Below, piece by piece: positions 1-9,510 of a stretch of 64,000 nucleotides of DNA. This DNA is from Dolomedes plantarius (lineage: Eukaryota > Arthropoda > Arachnida > Araneae > Dolomedidae). The DNA lies in contig OU015490.1 in the NCBI GenBank assembly GCA_907164885.2, positions 14,459,495 through 14,523,494 of the forward strand. Direction: 5' to 3'. Position numbers and translations under genes: made by a program. Below the pieces are notes generated by a model. That model worked only from the letters and a program-made list of their open reading frames with translations. It was not told where the DNA came from and did no database searches. How positions within the stretch are numbered: position 1 is the stretch's first letter; each line of letters begins with the position of its first letter.

Positions 1-42
<42 letters not shown>
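1..42. repeat. (TA)n microsatellite
   Basis: Pure TA dinucleotide run cut by the window start. It abuts the left terminal repeat of the Tc1-type element that begins at 43. Confidence 0.95.
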
Positions 43-45
<3 letters not shown>

Positions 46-1352
46 TGGCTCCCAAAAGTGTTCGTACACTTACGATTTTCAATGAAATAGGAGTCTATCC
101 ATTAATTAAAATGAATATTTCAGAATGGGTATTTAACAATAAGATCTATAATCTATTCTTAACAAAACTACATGAAATATTTTGAAAACATTGTAAAACT
201 TTATTTTTAAAAAACCAGTAATCAAAAAGTAACAAAATCTCACAAAAGTCATCGTACACTGAAATATTTTCGGATAAATTCATAATTAAAATTATCGTCT
301 GGCGCTTTATTTTTTATTTTTGAATTGTGGTGGCATTTAAAATATCGTTTGGCTTTAATTTTTGCTTGCCTACTCCGTAATATTCTATTTATTATTTAAA
401 AGTGGCTCGTAGTCGTAAAGCAACAACAAACAGCATTCGAAAATTATTTTTCGTCATAGTAGTGGTAAATCAGCTCGGAATATTGCTAAATGAATTAATT
501 TATACCATTCCACTGTCCAGTATGTGATAAAACGCTTTAAAGAAGAAAATGGGATGGAAAACAAGGTAAGAAATGGTCGTCCGGCAAAGTTAATAAAACA
601 TGATCAGAGATTTATAATTAGAAAATTTGAGAAAAATCTACGTTTGAGTGCTGTAAAAGTTTCTGCAAAAGTTAATGAAACATTTTCTACTTCAATTTCA
701 CCTGAAACTGTTCGACGAGTTCTCAGAGCAGCTGGATTACATGGACGTTCTCCCCGTAGAAAATATTTTGTGAGCGAGAAAAAGAGAAAACTTAGGCTTT
801 CCTTCGCACTATCAATGATAAATAAGCCGCAAACGTATTGGAATAATGTCTTACTTGCCAATGAAAGCAAGTTTAACATTTTTGGTTTCGATGGGCGTAT
901 AATTGTACGGAGAAAAAAAAAATGAGGAACTTAATCCCAAGAACTTAGTAGGAACAGTTAAGCATGGCGGTGGAGGTGTCCGTGTGTGGGGGTGCATGTC
1001 AGCATCAGGACAAGGTAATTTGGTATTCATTGATGGCATAATGAATCATGCTGTTTAAATAAATATTTTAATAGACAATTTAAAATTATCAGCCCAAAAT
1101 ATGGGTATTGGAAATAACTTTGTTTTTTATGAAGATAACAAAACTTAACTTAATAAGATAACTTAATAAGATATTTTTTACAAGTGTACGATGACTTTTG
1201 TGAGATAAAGTTTTTGTTACTTATTGATTACTGGTTTCTTAAAAATAAAGTTTTACTATGTTTTCAAAATATTTCATGTAGTTTTGTTAAGAATAGATTA
1301 TAGATGTTATTATTAAATACTCATTCTGAAATATTTATTTTAATTAATAGAC
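43..1352 (+). mobile_element. Tc1-like DNA transposon with long inverted repeats, right end truncated
   Basis: The left arm (43-260) and right arm (1183-1352) are long imperfect inverted repeats. Inside the left arm the motif CGTACACT occurs twice, near 66 and near 253, which is the IR/DR arrangement known from several Tc1 lineages. The right arm stops matching after the equivalent of about left position 90, so roughly the outermost 50 bases are lost. The left end follows a TA array, as expected for a TA-targeting transposase. The gene inside is broken, so this copy cannot move by itself. Confidence 0.8.
402..1148 (+). pseudogene. Tc1-type transposase, degenerate
   Basis: The frame opens near 402 (GTG where an ATG would be expected) and has an in-frame stop just before 524. 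It is then open to 925 with a helix-turn-helix region (around VIKRFKEENG) and the start of the DDE catalytic domain. A run of ten A near 914-923 shifts the frame. The frame after it carries ELNPKNLVGTVKHGGG and the VWGCMSASG motif typical of Tc1 transposases. A further stop follows near 1057, then a short piece with YEDN, and the gene ends without its last third. The first catalytic Asp of the usual DESKFN motif is Asn here, and the third catalytic residue is missing. Family assignment rests on these motifs. Confidence 0.8.
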
Positions 1353-1481
1353 TGAGGGTATAAAAGAGATTGCTGAGGGTATAAAAGAGAAGTCAAGAAT
1401 GTTGCAAGGATTTCTTATCAAGCTTCACTAAGGAATAGGGATATTGACTGTAGAAATGGAGGCCTTTATCAACTTATTAAT
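1353..1481. other. short linker of unknown origin
   Basis: Lies between the truncated transposon arm and the tandem array. The motif gagggtataaaagaga is directly repeated near 1345 and 1375. No gene seen. Confidence 0.4.
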
Positions 1482-3090
1482 AAGTCCTTAAATTACATTC
1501 AAACAGTGAGTAGATTTGTCACCAAAAACCTAAAATGTTCTAATAATTTCTGCAAATTAATTGGAGTAGCATTAGCAGCATTGAAAACTTTCATTAGTTA
1601 TTTGATATTTTAGATTAATGTCATATGGTGTTAAATTCATTCTTAGTAAAAATACATTATCTCCCCAGTTGCATTCAGAAACTATTTCTGCAGTGGTGAA
1701 GTTAGCATTAAGCCGAGTGACCATTAGGCGAGTGCTTTTGCAAAGTCCTTTTTTGATTTCGAAGCAACTTCATTATAGCCCTTTTATTAAGCATGTTGCA
1801 AACTCCTTGTGTTCTAATAATTTCTTTAAATTAATTAAAGTTTAGAAAGTCCTTAAATTACATTCAAACAGCGAGTAGATTTGTCACCAAAAACCTAAAA
1901 TGTTCTAATAATTTCTGCAAATTAATTGGAGTAGCATTAGCAGCATTGAAAAGCTTCATTAGTTATTTGATGTTTTAGATTAATGTCACTTGGTGTTAAA
2001 TTCATTATTAGTAAAAATAGATTATCTCCCCAGTTGCATTCAGAAACTATTTCTGCAGTGGTGAAGTTAGCACTGACCCGAGTGACCATTAGGCGAGTGC
2101 TTTTGCAAAGTCCTTTTTTGATTTCGAAGCAACTTCATTATAGCCCTTTTTTTTAAGCATGTTACAAAGTCCTCTTCTTCTTTTTTTTTTTTGGAATTTC
2201 GAAGCAACTTCATTATAGCCCTTTTATTAAGCATGTTGCAAACTCCTTGTGTTCTAATAAATTCTTTAAATTAATTAAAGTTTAGAAAGTCCTTAAATTA
2301 CATTCAAACAGCGAGTAGATTTGTCACCAAAAACCTAAAATGTTCTAATAATTTCTGCAAATTAATTGGAGTAGCATTAGCAGCATTGAAAAGCTTCATT
2401 AGTTATTTGATGTTTTAGATTAATGTCACTTGGTGTTAAATTCATTCTTAGTAAAAATACATTATCTCCCCAGTTGCATTCAGAAACTATTTCTGCAGTG
2501 GTGAAGTTAGCATTAAGCCGAGTGACCATTAGGCGAGTGCTTTTGCAAAGTCCTTTTTTGATTTCGAAGCAACTTCATTATAGCCCTTTTATTAAGCATG
2601 TTGCAAACTCCTTGTGTTCTAATAATTTCTTTAAATTAATTAAAGTTTAGAAAGTCCTTAAATTACATTCAAACAGCGAGTAGATTTGTCACCAAAAACC
2701 TAAAATGTTCTAATAATTTCTGCAAATTAATTGGAGTAGCATTAGCAGCATTGAAAAGCTTCATTAGTTATTTGATGTTTTAGATTAATGTCACTTGGTG
2801 TTAAATTCATTCTTAGTAAAAATAGATTATCTCCCCAGTTGCATTCAGAAACTATTTCTGCAGTGGTGAAGTTAGCACTGACCCGAGTGACCATTAGGCG
2901 AGTGCTTTTGCAAAGTCCTTTTTTGATTTCGAAGCAACTTCATTATAGCCCTTTTTTTTTAAGCATGTTACAAAGTCCTCTTCTTCTTTTTTTTTTTTGA
3001 ATTTCGAAGCAACTTCATTATAGCCCTTTTATTAAGCATGTTGCAAACTCCTTGTGTTCTAATAAATTCTTTAAATTAATTAAAGTTTAG
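1482..3090. repeat. four-unit tandem array containing Helitron helicase fragments
   Basis: Units begin at 1482, 1847, 2287 and 2652, each with AAGTCCTTAAATTAC. Lengths alternate at about 365, 440, 365 and 439 bases, so the real period is a dimer of about 805 bases present twice. Each unit holds about 190 bases that match, by eye, the + strand of the downstream Helitron helicase gene at about 4190-4400, i.e. an antisense C-terminal helicase fragment. The remaining sequence of each unit is not recognised. The long units carry an extra piece of about 75 bases (near 2150-2222 and 2946-3018) that partly duplicates the fragment's end. Short open frames inside the units (MSLGVKFILSK...) are on the wrong strand for the helicase and are not genes. 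Confidence 0.88.
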
Positions 3091-3925
3091 AAATGACTTT
3101 TTCCACGATTAACGAAAGTTGCAAATTTAAATGTGAAGACATTCTCTTCAGATCTATGTTTATCTTTGCCGCTGAGTATTATACATTGAAGAATTTATCT
3201 TTTGTAATCATCTTCAGTCTTAGAAAAAATTAGGATACTGAATGCAGAATAAAGTGCTTTATAAGTAACTATTGGTATTGCATTGTATGTATTCACAACA
3301 GTTTAACAGGTTTGTTTTCCGCCAAAGAAATGAAATGTTCCAATCATTTTTACAAAGAAATTATGCAAGTTTTAAGGTGCAGTTGATTAAAAATTTCTGC
3401 AACTTTGCATACACTGTTCAATGAAAAAGACCAAAATTTTGTGACATGACTAATGAAAAAAAGCTTTTTAGAATATTGGAATTTACAAATTGCCATTTTG
3501 TAGATAGAAATTTTATTTTATTAGCAAGGGATGTATGATTATCGGTGCATTTTTAGTTAGTTTAGTAAAAAGAATCAAGAACTACCTCTATTTTTTGAGG
3601 GATATATTCTGTAGACATTTCATTTCTTAAAAAAATAATAGTATTTGAATATTTGGTTTAATGATTAAACATTTAAAAATTAAATTTAAAAAAAATCTTT
3701 TTTGACAATTTTTGTCTTTGCTGATTGTATCGTAGTTAGGCAACTAAATTGCCAACCCTTTCATCATTGGTCATTTTTTCCCCCGCAAAGAAGAAAAACT
3801 TTCCACAAACGTCATTTGTGTATATTATGCATGTCTGGTTATTTTCTACTAAAAAACTAATCTTTGAACTTTTTTGTAAATTATTAAAATAATATTAACT
3901 TCCTTTTACATTTCTTGTAGAATTT
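3091..3925. other. AT-rich noncoding, 3' flank of the Helitron gene
   Basis: No open frame of note. If the Helitron on the minus strand is complete, its 3' end (hairpin plus CTRR) should lie here or beyond, but I could not identify it. Confidence 0.5.
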
Positions 3926-6760
3926 TTAAAATACTTCTTTGAAAACAATATTTTGCTTAAAATATCTATTGTCTTTTAGCAAATTTCCTTGTAGTTGACA
4001 TTCTTTAATTTGAACTTTAATTTGGTGGGGATTTCGAGATCTTGATCGTGCAACATAGAGTTGACCGTGTGAGAATACAGGCTCATCAAGATAAATTCCT
4101 ACATGCTCGAATGTTTGTCCCTGTGATTTATTTATAGTCATGGCATAAGCTGGAATGACTGGAAACTGCCGGCGTTTGAGGATGAATGGCAGATTAATGT
4201 CACTTGGTGTTAAATCCATTCTTGGTAAAAATACAATATCTCCCCGTTGGCATTCACAAACTATTTCTGCAGTGATGAAGTTAGCGTCAAGTCCGGTGAC
4301 CGTAAGGCGAGTGCCGTTGCAAAGTCCTTGCTTTGGATTCAAATTTCGAAGCAACATGATTATGACTGCTTTTTTCAACATCAACATATGTGGTGGCATA
4401 CCTGAGGGAGTCTGTTCATGTAGAAATTCTGATGGGTAATTAAGAGAATCATTTGGATCTTCAGATATGATAGAATCTGCACTATAATATAATTGAATTT
4501 CTCCTTCGAGTTTTTCAATGATGGCACGATTTATTTCAAGAGTCTTCTTATTTGTTGGAGCTAAAATAACTCTTTTTGCAAGCTCTTCAACTGGCATGTT
4601 ACACAGTTGTTCACCATAAATGTCTTCAATTAGACTGTTCTCAACAATCATTTGCTCAGGTATTTCAACAGAATTAACTGGTAATCCAAAAATATGAGGA
4701 AGATTGCTTAAACCAATGTTCAGTAGCCATGTGTTGTGTTGATTTTGGCCGATGCTACGCATATTTATAGTAAGGCTGAGGTGAGTAAATTTGTTCCAGA
4801 GTGGGCTTGATTTTATACAGCTTTCAATAATATCAGCTGGAGTACCTCTTGGGACTACTGGAAGTGTCTTCCTGAAATCGCCTCCAAGTACTATTACTTT
4901 TCCCCCAAATGGCCTATCATTGCACATGACTTCACGCAACAATATATCTATACAACGAAGACCATCTTTAGTGAGCATTGTAATTTCATCAATGATAATC
5001 AGCACAGCCATTCGTAGATTTTCAGCTTCTGGAGATGTTGTTCGCATTGTTGAAACCGATGTGTCAAGGAGAGGAACTGGTAACTTGAACCCACTGTGAA
5101 CAGTTCGACCACCTTTTAGCAATGTTGCAGCAATGCCAGTCGTTGCAAACGGAAGTGCAATTTTTCCTTTTCCTCGAACAAAAGACAACAGTGTTGAATA
5201 CAGATAAGTTTTTCCAGAACCTCCTGGACCATCCAAGTAAAAATATCTATCATTTTTCTGTATGTTGTCAATTGCTGCAGTAATTTTCATGAATGCAGAA
5301 AGTTGTTCGTTATTTAGAGATATTATACATCCTTCAGCTGCCTCTCTTTCGTCAGACTGGTTGAAATCCTGAATTTTGATTGGATTTCCTGTTGGAATAG
5401 GTAGACCAGCTGAAGCACATGACAATCCATGTTGTTTGAGAATTTCATTGATGTCATGTAGAGCAAAGTTAAAAGCTACTGTTTCAATATTGATACCCAA
5501 ATAATCGAGAGACATGTTAATATGGTATTTATTCCAAAGCTCTAATGCATTTGTCGGATTGCAGAAGCAAAGGATAAATGCAAATGATTGCCGCAATTGC
5601 TTTGGCATTTGAAAAATGGCAGCATCCTGTAAATACAAATCCCACTCTTCATCTGACTCCGTCAAGTGACGATGGAAAGCTGCTTGCTTGAAAGTATCGT
5701 AGACAACATTGTCAACCGTTCGCAGAAATTCAAAGCTTATAGCGCCAGGGACATGAAGCAGCAATATGCGGAGATAGAACCTCTCTTCATCTTTTACACT
5801 AACATGGTACATCCTTGAGATAATTTTATTACCTCCTCTCTGTCTTTTTTGCCAGCTATTACGAATATACACATAGTGATATGGAATATCTGTGTACAAC
5901 AATGCTTGTGCATCAGTATCTCTGTTATTTAACTCAAACCATGACTCAAGCTTTGTTCGTGATGATCGTGCAGCTTGCAAGGCTTCTACTTCATGACCAG
6001 CAGTAAATATAAGGCGTTGCTGGTTTGGGAGGTGTACTGGCAGTCTCATCACTGCATGCGAACGGTCATGCATTTTTGATTCAAGCAATCTCCACATTGC
6101 TTCTGGTGCACCTACATATCGAGCATCAATGTAGTTAGCAATTTCATTGATTTGGAGTTGCCCTGCAGTCAGAATCATATTAGCACAGTCAAATCCCTTA
6201 TAAATATATTTGTAAATATATTTAATTGCACGCATAGAGGTACAAACTTCAACATTAATGTGTGCATTGTATTTAAGCAACAGATATGGATTGTATGGAA
6301 CCACATATCTACTATCCATTGATCTACCTCTAACTTCAAATGTTACATTTAAGCGTCTACGGTACAATGGATAACCATTAATGTTGATAGTTGTTTCTGT
6401 TTGAAGTTGCTTGGGAAACTGCTTTTTACATTTCCCATGTTCCATGCAAGGTGCTCCAAGATTATCAATACCACATGGTCCATGCAACATGCATTTTGTT
6501 ACAATTTCATGCAAGCGTGGATTTTGATCAGGCAATGGAATATCAGCACACACAAATTGATCAATACGCTCAGCAGTTGAAAATTTGTCTTCTACTCGTA
6601 GAACAATTAAAATGTGAGCATGCGGCAGTCCTCGTTTTTGGAATTCCACAGTATAAACATGAGCTGTAGCTTTTCCAAAGACACTGTGAACAACCAGATC
6701 TTCTATAAGAGATTTTAGTTTTAACTTAAAAGACTCGTGCCACCAAATCAGGACGGTCAT
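3926..6760 (-). CDS. Helitron Rep catalytic core plus PIF1-like helicase (frame 2)
   Basis: This 944-codon frame encodes the larger part of a rolling-circle transposase. Real homology starts near residue 11 (FKLKLKSL); the first ten codons are an out-of-frame read of the upstream ORF. The HUH motif is PHAH at residues 46-49, inside the conserved FQKRGLPHAH block. The candidate two-tyrosine region is KYIYKYIYKG near 178-188. Superfamily 1 helicase motifs follow: Walker A GPGGSGKT near 509, Walker B IIIDE near 588, GGDFRKTLPVVP, and the C-terminal YAMTINKSQGQTFEHV and HGQLYVARSR blocks near 897. No stop interrupts this frame, and the helicase C-terminus is complete. The fragments in the array at 1482-3090 derive from its last quarter. 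Only the join to the N-terminal frame is broken. Confidence 0.9.
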   Translation of the reverse strand: MTVLIWWHESFKLKLKSLIEDLVVHSVFGKATAHVYTVEFQKRGLPHAHILIVLRVEDKFSTAERIDQFVCADIPLPDQNPRLHEIVTKCMLHGPCGIDNLGAPCMEHGKCKKQFPKQLQTETTININGYPLYRRRLNVTFEVRGRSMDSRYVVPYNPYLLLKYNAHINVEVCTSMRAIKYIYKYIYKGFDCANMILTAGQLQINEIANYIDARYVGAPEAMWRLLESKMHDRSHAVMRLPVHLPNQQRLIFTAGHEVEALQAARSSRTKLESWFELNNRDTDAQALLYTDIPYHYVYIRNSWQKRQRGGNKIISRMYHVSVKDEERFYLRILLLHVPGAISFEFLRTVDNVVYDTFKQAAFHRHLTESDEEWDLYLQDAAIFQMPKQLRQSFAFILCFCNPTNALELWNKYHINMSLDYLGINIETVAFNFALHDINEILKQHGLSCASAGLPIPTGNPIKIQDFNQSDEREAAEGCIISLNNEQLSAFMKITAAIDNIQKNDRYFYLDGPGGSGKTYLYSTLLSFVRGKGKIALPFATTGIAATLLKGGRTVHSGFKLPVPLLDTSVSTMRTTSPEAENLRMAVLIIIDEITMLTKDGLRCIDILLREVMCNDRPFGGKVIVLGGDFRKTLPVVPRGTPADIIESCIKSSPLWNKFTHLSLTINMRSIGQNQHNTWLLNIGLSNLPHIFGLPVNSVEIPEQMIVENSLIEDIYGEQLCNMPVEELAKRVILAPTNKKTLEINRAIIEKLEGEIQLYYSADSIISEDPNDSLNYPSEFLHEQTPSGMPPHMLMLKKAVIIMLLRNLNPKQGLCNGTRLTVTGLDANFITAEIVCECQRGDIVFLPRMDLTPSDINLPFILKRRQFPVIPAYAMTINKSQGQTFEHVGIYLDEPVFSHGQLYVARSRSRNPHQIKVQIKECQLQGNLLKDNRYFKQNIVFKEVF

Positions 6761-8303
6761 GTGTTTGTTCTCCTGGTCGTAAATTGTTAGTGATTTCTCG
6801 GCACTTTGGATTCGCCGTGAATGTTATAAAAAGATCTGGTGCACCAAATTTAGCAAATATGGACATGGCATCAGCACATCGTTCTCTCATATTTCTTGGT
6901 GATCCTTCAAATGATGAAGGCAAAATTATTGGAATTCCTGCTCGCATTCCAGCATTTTCATTCCCAATTTCAAGATGATCTGCAAGTCCTTGATAGAGCT
7001 CAGTTCTTAACTGCTGCTGATGCATTTTGATGAAATTGAGATTATTTGCTTCTACCTGAAGATATGAATCAACAATCCACTGCTGAGAAAGATTTCCTGC
7101 ACTAATTATTGGATTAAATTCATCTCGAATGGCAGTCAAAGCAACTTTGTATTGAAGCATTGTAACATTCACTCTGCTGCGATTTGCTTGTGCTCCATCA
7201 TAAGCTTTACAACTCCAGTTCGGTTGCCAACCTGGCTCGCCATAGGGAAACAAAATGGGATAAGCCATTGGATCCAAGTTTGGGCTCAAGATATTAATAT
7301 TAATAAATGGTTGCAAAGGATTTTCTGGATTGAAAGGATAGACACGGATGTCACGTTCAAATGGAGGTTCTCCGTCACTATTCACAAAGACCATGGCAAT
7401 TTCATTGGCGGTTGGTGCATTGTATCGGCGCTGATCAGAGTGTCGGTCTCGTCGGAACACCATATTTACGATAGGAATATCCGCTCCTGCTTCACTTGCT
7501 TCTTGAACTGCTCGAGCTTGAACCTCCCTAAGCATGCAGTATGCATTTGTTAGCCGATTGTGCTGCCTGAAAAATCTATCAATCTGATCTAAAACATGCG
7601 AGAAGCATTGCTCATTAGCTGAATGAGTAACTCTTATATCAGTAGCTTGAGTACTGTCAATGACATACAGCTGAACAAACTGGGGAGCTTCGCCATTCAG
7701 TGGTTGAATGTGGCTTGTACGATGACAAATTTGACCATGGACTTTGAAAATATAAGGTCCTCTACTATTAAAATCAAGAACTTTTGCTCCCATTGATGAA
7801 AATGAAACCGCACTGTTGTATGAGCGAATATTTTCGCGAAAGTTCTTGTGATCAGGATTGCTCGGATCCATAAGCAAGTTAAACAAAAAATTGGGGTATG
7901 ACAACACATTTCCCTCAGCATCTATGGGTTTCTCCAGTTTAACTCTTCCTTTCCGGCAGCAACTTTTAAATTTTCCATCAGGCGGGCGTTCTGCACTGAA
8001 ATTCTTAGAACTACAAAACTGGCAAATTACGTTTATTGGTCCACAATAGTGTTCATCTATTTCAGCAGTGAAATTAATTTCTCGCCTTTGACGCTCTCGG
8101 GATAAGCGATGGGTTTCTGCATCTCTTATTCGGCGTACTCGAGTTTCTTCTGGCGACTCTTGTTGAATCCGAAGACGTTGGGTTGCAGAATTAGTCGCCC
8201 GCAATCTATCTCGCGACTCTTGGCTTTGCCTTGCTAGATATCTCCTTTGCCGTTCTCTAGCTTCCCGGCGCTTTTTTTGAGAGGGACTTTCGTTCTCGTA
8301 CAT
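6726..8303 (-). CDS. Helitron Rep N-terminal region (frame 1)
   Basis: This 525-codon frame starts at ATG 8303 with an Arg/Glu-rich segment. A cysteine pattern follows (CGPINVICQFC ... CC, residues about 87-120), consistent with the N-terminal zinc finger of Helitron proteins. It then contains the helitron-like N domain, including FITFTANPKC and DRPDLVARVF at its very end. In homologues the next residues are the KLKLKxL block, which here sits in the other frame. A TTTT run around 6730-6733 appears to have one T too many, giving TTT-TAA. Start choice: it is the first ATG of the frame and is preceded only by AT-rich sequence. Confidence 0.88.
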   Translation of the reverse strand: MYENESPSQKKRREARERQRRYLARQSQESRDRLRATNSATQRLRIQQESPEETRVRRIRDAETHRLSRERQRREINFTAEIDEHYCGPINVICQFCSSKNFSAERPPDGKFKSCCRKGRVKLEKPIDAEGNVLSYPNFLFNLLMDPSNPDHKNFRENIRSYNSAVSFSSMGAKVLDFNSRGPYIFKVHGQICHRTSHIQPLNGEAPQFVQLYVIDSTQATDIRVTHSANEQCFSHVLDQIDRFFRQHNRLTNAYCMLREVQARAVQEASEAGADIPIVNMVFRRDRHSDQRRYNAPTANEIAMVFVNSDGEPPFERDIRVYPFNPENPLQPFININILSPNLDPMAYPILFPYGEPGWQPNWSCKAYDGAQANRSRVNVTMLQYKVALTAIRDEFNPIISAGNLSQQWIVDSYLQVEANNLNFIKMHQQQLRTELYQGLADHLEIGNENAGMRAGIPIILPSSFEGSPRNMRERCADAMSIFAKFGAPDLFITFTANPKCREITNNLRPGEQTHDRPDLVARVF

Positions 8304-8939
8304 TGTTATTATAATACTTAATTATAATACTAATTATAATACTGTTATAATATAACTTAAATTTGAAATAAGTTTCCTAATCTCTGAGAATGTAAATCAC
8401 GTTTTTGGATTGTCAAATCAAAATATTAACTCATTTTGCCAATAGAAAAAGTATATGTAAAATTAATCAAAATATATATACTCGATCAAAATATTAAATA
8501 TTAAGTTAAAAAATATCCCGAATTATCTAACAATATTGCATTTAATCCACAACATGTAAAAGCAAACCCTATCATTATTTTTTTTTATTTAGTTTTTCAT
8601 GCAATTGGAGTAGTAGACTGCCATCCATTTTTTTACAGTTCACTACGCGATTCATTCACATTCAAGTTTATTTACTTTCAGAATTCATCGCAAAAGTAAA
8701 CAGATTTTTAAAAACTGTTAAATATACAGCTAAAAACATCCAATTTTTTTTAGTTCTGAATGTTTTATAGAAAAATAGGCTGAACAAACGTGATTTGATG
8801 AAGAAGATATTTGTTTTTAGGTAAGAAAAAATTCTGATCCACATCTGAAATTGAAATTAAGCCTAACGGGCGGTTTGTTTACTGAGGGCTTCAATTGAAA
8901 GATGAGTACAGCCCGGAAGTGTTATACAGAGACAACGGC

Positions 8940-8942
<3 letters not shown>
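8304..8942. other. AT-rich noncoding sequence upstream of the Helitron gene
   Basis: Begins with a repeated TAATTATAATACT motif (8304-8350). I see no gene, promoter motif or clear Helitron 5' end. Confidence 0.4.

Positions 8943-8981
<39 letters not shown>
8943..8981. repeat. (TA)n microsatellite
   Basis: About 39 bases of pure TA directly before a SINE head. Confidence 0.9.
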
Positions 8982-8983
<2 letters not shown>

Positions 8984-9180
8984 TCACATGGTATAGTGGT
9001 AAGCGTTGTGAGCTTCCACGCCGTGGGCAAATTCCAAATAAAGCCTGGTCGGTACCGTGTTGCCGCGTCTTAAGGAGCGATGCTGGCTCTCCTAAATTAA
9101 GCTCCCATAAGCCAGCAAGACCACGCGGTCAATACCAAAAGGCCAATGTCTCACAACAAGTGCTTCCGCATTAGGGGAAA
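8982..9180 (+). mobile_element. tRNA-derived SINE, copy 1
   Basis: TGGTATAGTGG at 8989-8999 matches the RNA polymerase III A box (TRGYNNARNNG). GGGCAAATTCC at 9025-9035 is a decayed B box. The body (AAAGCCTGGTCGGTACCGTG, then GGAGCGATGCTGGCTC, CTCCCATAA and GGCCAATGTC) reappears in the minus-strand copy at 37262-37470, and its first part also at 28085-28165. It ends in an A-rich tail near 9176-9186. The anticodon region does not fold into an intact tRNA, so I call a SINE rather than a tRNA gene. Confidence 0.65.
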
Positions 9181-9229
9181 AAAATAGCTGTATATACATT
9201 TATAATTTATATTATTTATTTATAGAAAG

Positions 9230-9382
9230 TGTTGGTATATATATATAAATGCTACAAAGTGTTTTTAACTTTTCACACCAGATGGTGCTAAGTGTCTATA
9301 TTTGTCCTTTTGTATGTAAATGTATATTTTCTGTAAATAAAACTCAGTTGGAATGTAGTCCTTGAACGTGTGAGACACAACA
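9230..9382 (+). repeat. Copia 5' LTR
   Basis: Starts TGTTGG and ends ACAACA, a 5-base inverted terminus TGTTG/CAACA. AATAAA at about 9338 could be the polyadenylation signal. It differs from the 3' LTR at three positions. Confidence 0.93.
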
Positions 9383-9384
9383 TT

Positions 9385-9396
9385 TGGCAGCAGAGC
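9385..9396 (+). promoter_or_regulatory. primer binding site (initiator tRNA-Met type)
   Basis: TGGCAGCAGAGC begins two bases after the LTR. It differs at one position from the complement of the 3' end of animal initiator tRNA-Met, the usual class of primer for Copia/Ty1 elements. Confidence 0.75.
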
Positions 9397-9510
9397 TTCG
9401 TGGTTGTTTTTCTCCTCGAAGAGCCAGTCGCATCGACATCCGGTCGCCGATGAATTCAAAATGCAACTGTGAGATTTCCTAAAGCGAAAGTTTAAACGAT
9501 AGCGAAGAAA

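Larger units (their letters stand above)
3926..8303 (-). mobile_element. Helitron coding region (Rep-helicase), termini not found
   Basis: Two overlapping minus-strand frames together cover the whole Rep/helicase layout of a Helitron: N-terminal zinc-finger-like region, HUH nuclease with a two-tyrosine region, and a PIF1-type helicase. Neither the 5' TC end (expected right of 8303) nor the 3' hairpin-CTRR end (expected left of 3926) could be recognised, so only the coding span is given. The short Helitrons elsewhere in this window have different ends and are probably not its direct derivatives. Confidence 0.85.

Noticed and set aside
1618..3000. Repeated small ORFs beginning MSLGVKFILSK or MSYGVKFILSK
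   Set aside because: They are antisense to the helicase coding strand and arise from the tandem array; the same frame occurs at 4155-4439 opposite the real helicase gene.
1482..3090. CRISPR-like array
   Set aside because: Units are 365-440 bases with no short repeat/spacer structure and lie in a eukaryotic transposon setting.
3091..3925. 3' end of the autonomous Helitron
   Set aside because: No GC-rich hairpin followed by CTRR could be found on the minus strand; the ends of the short Helitron families do not occur here.
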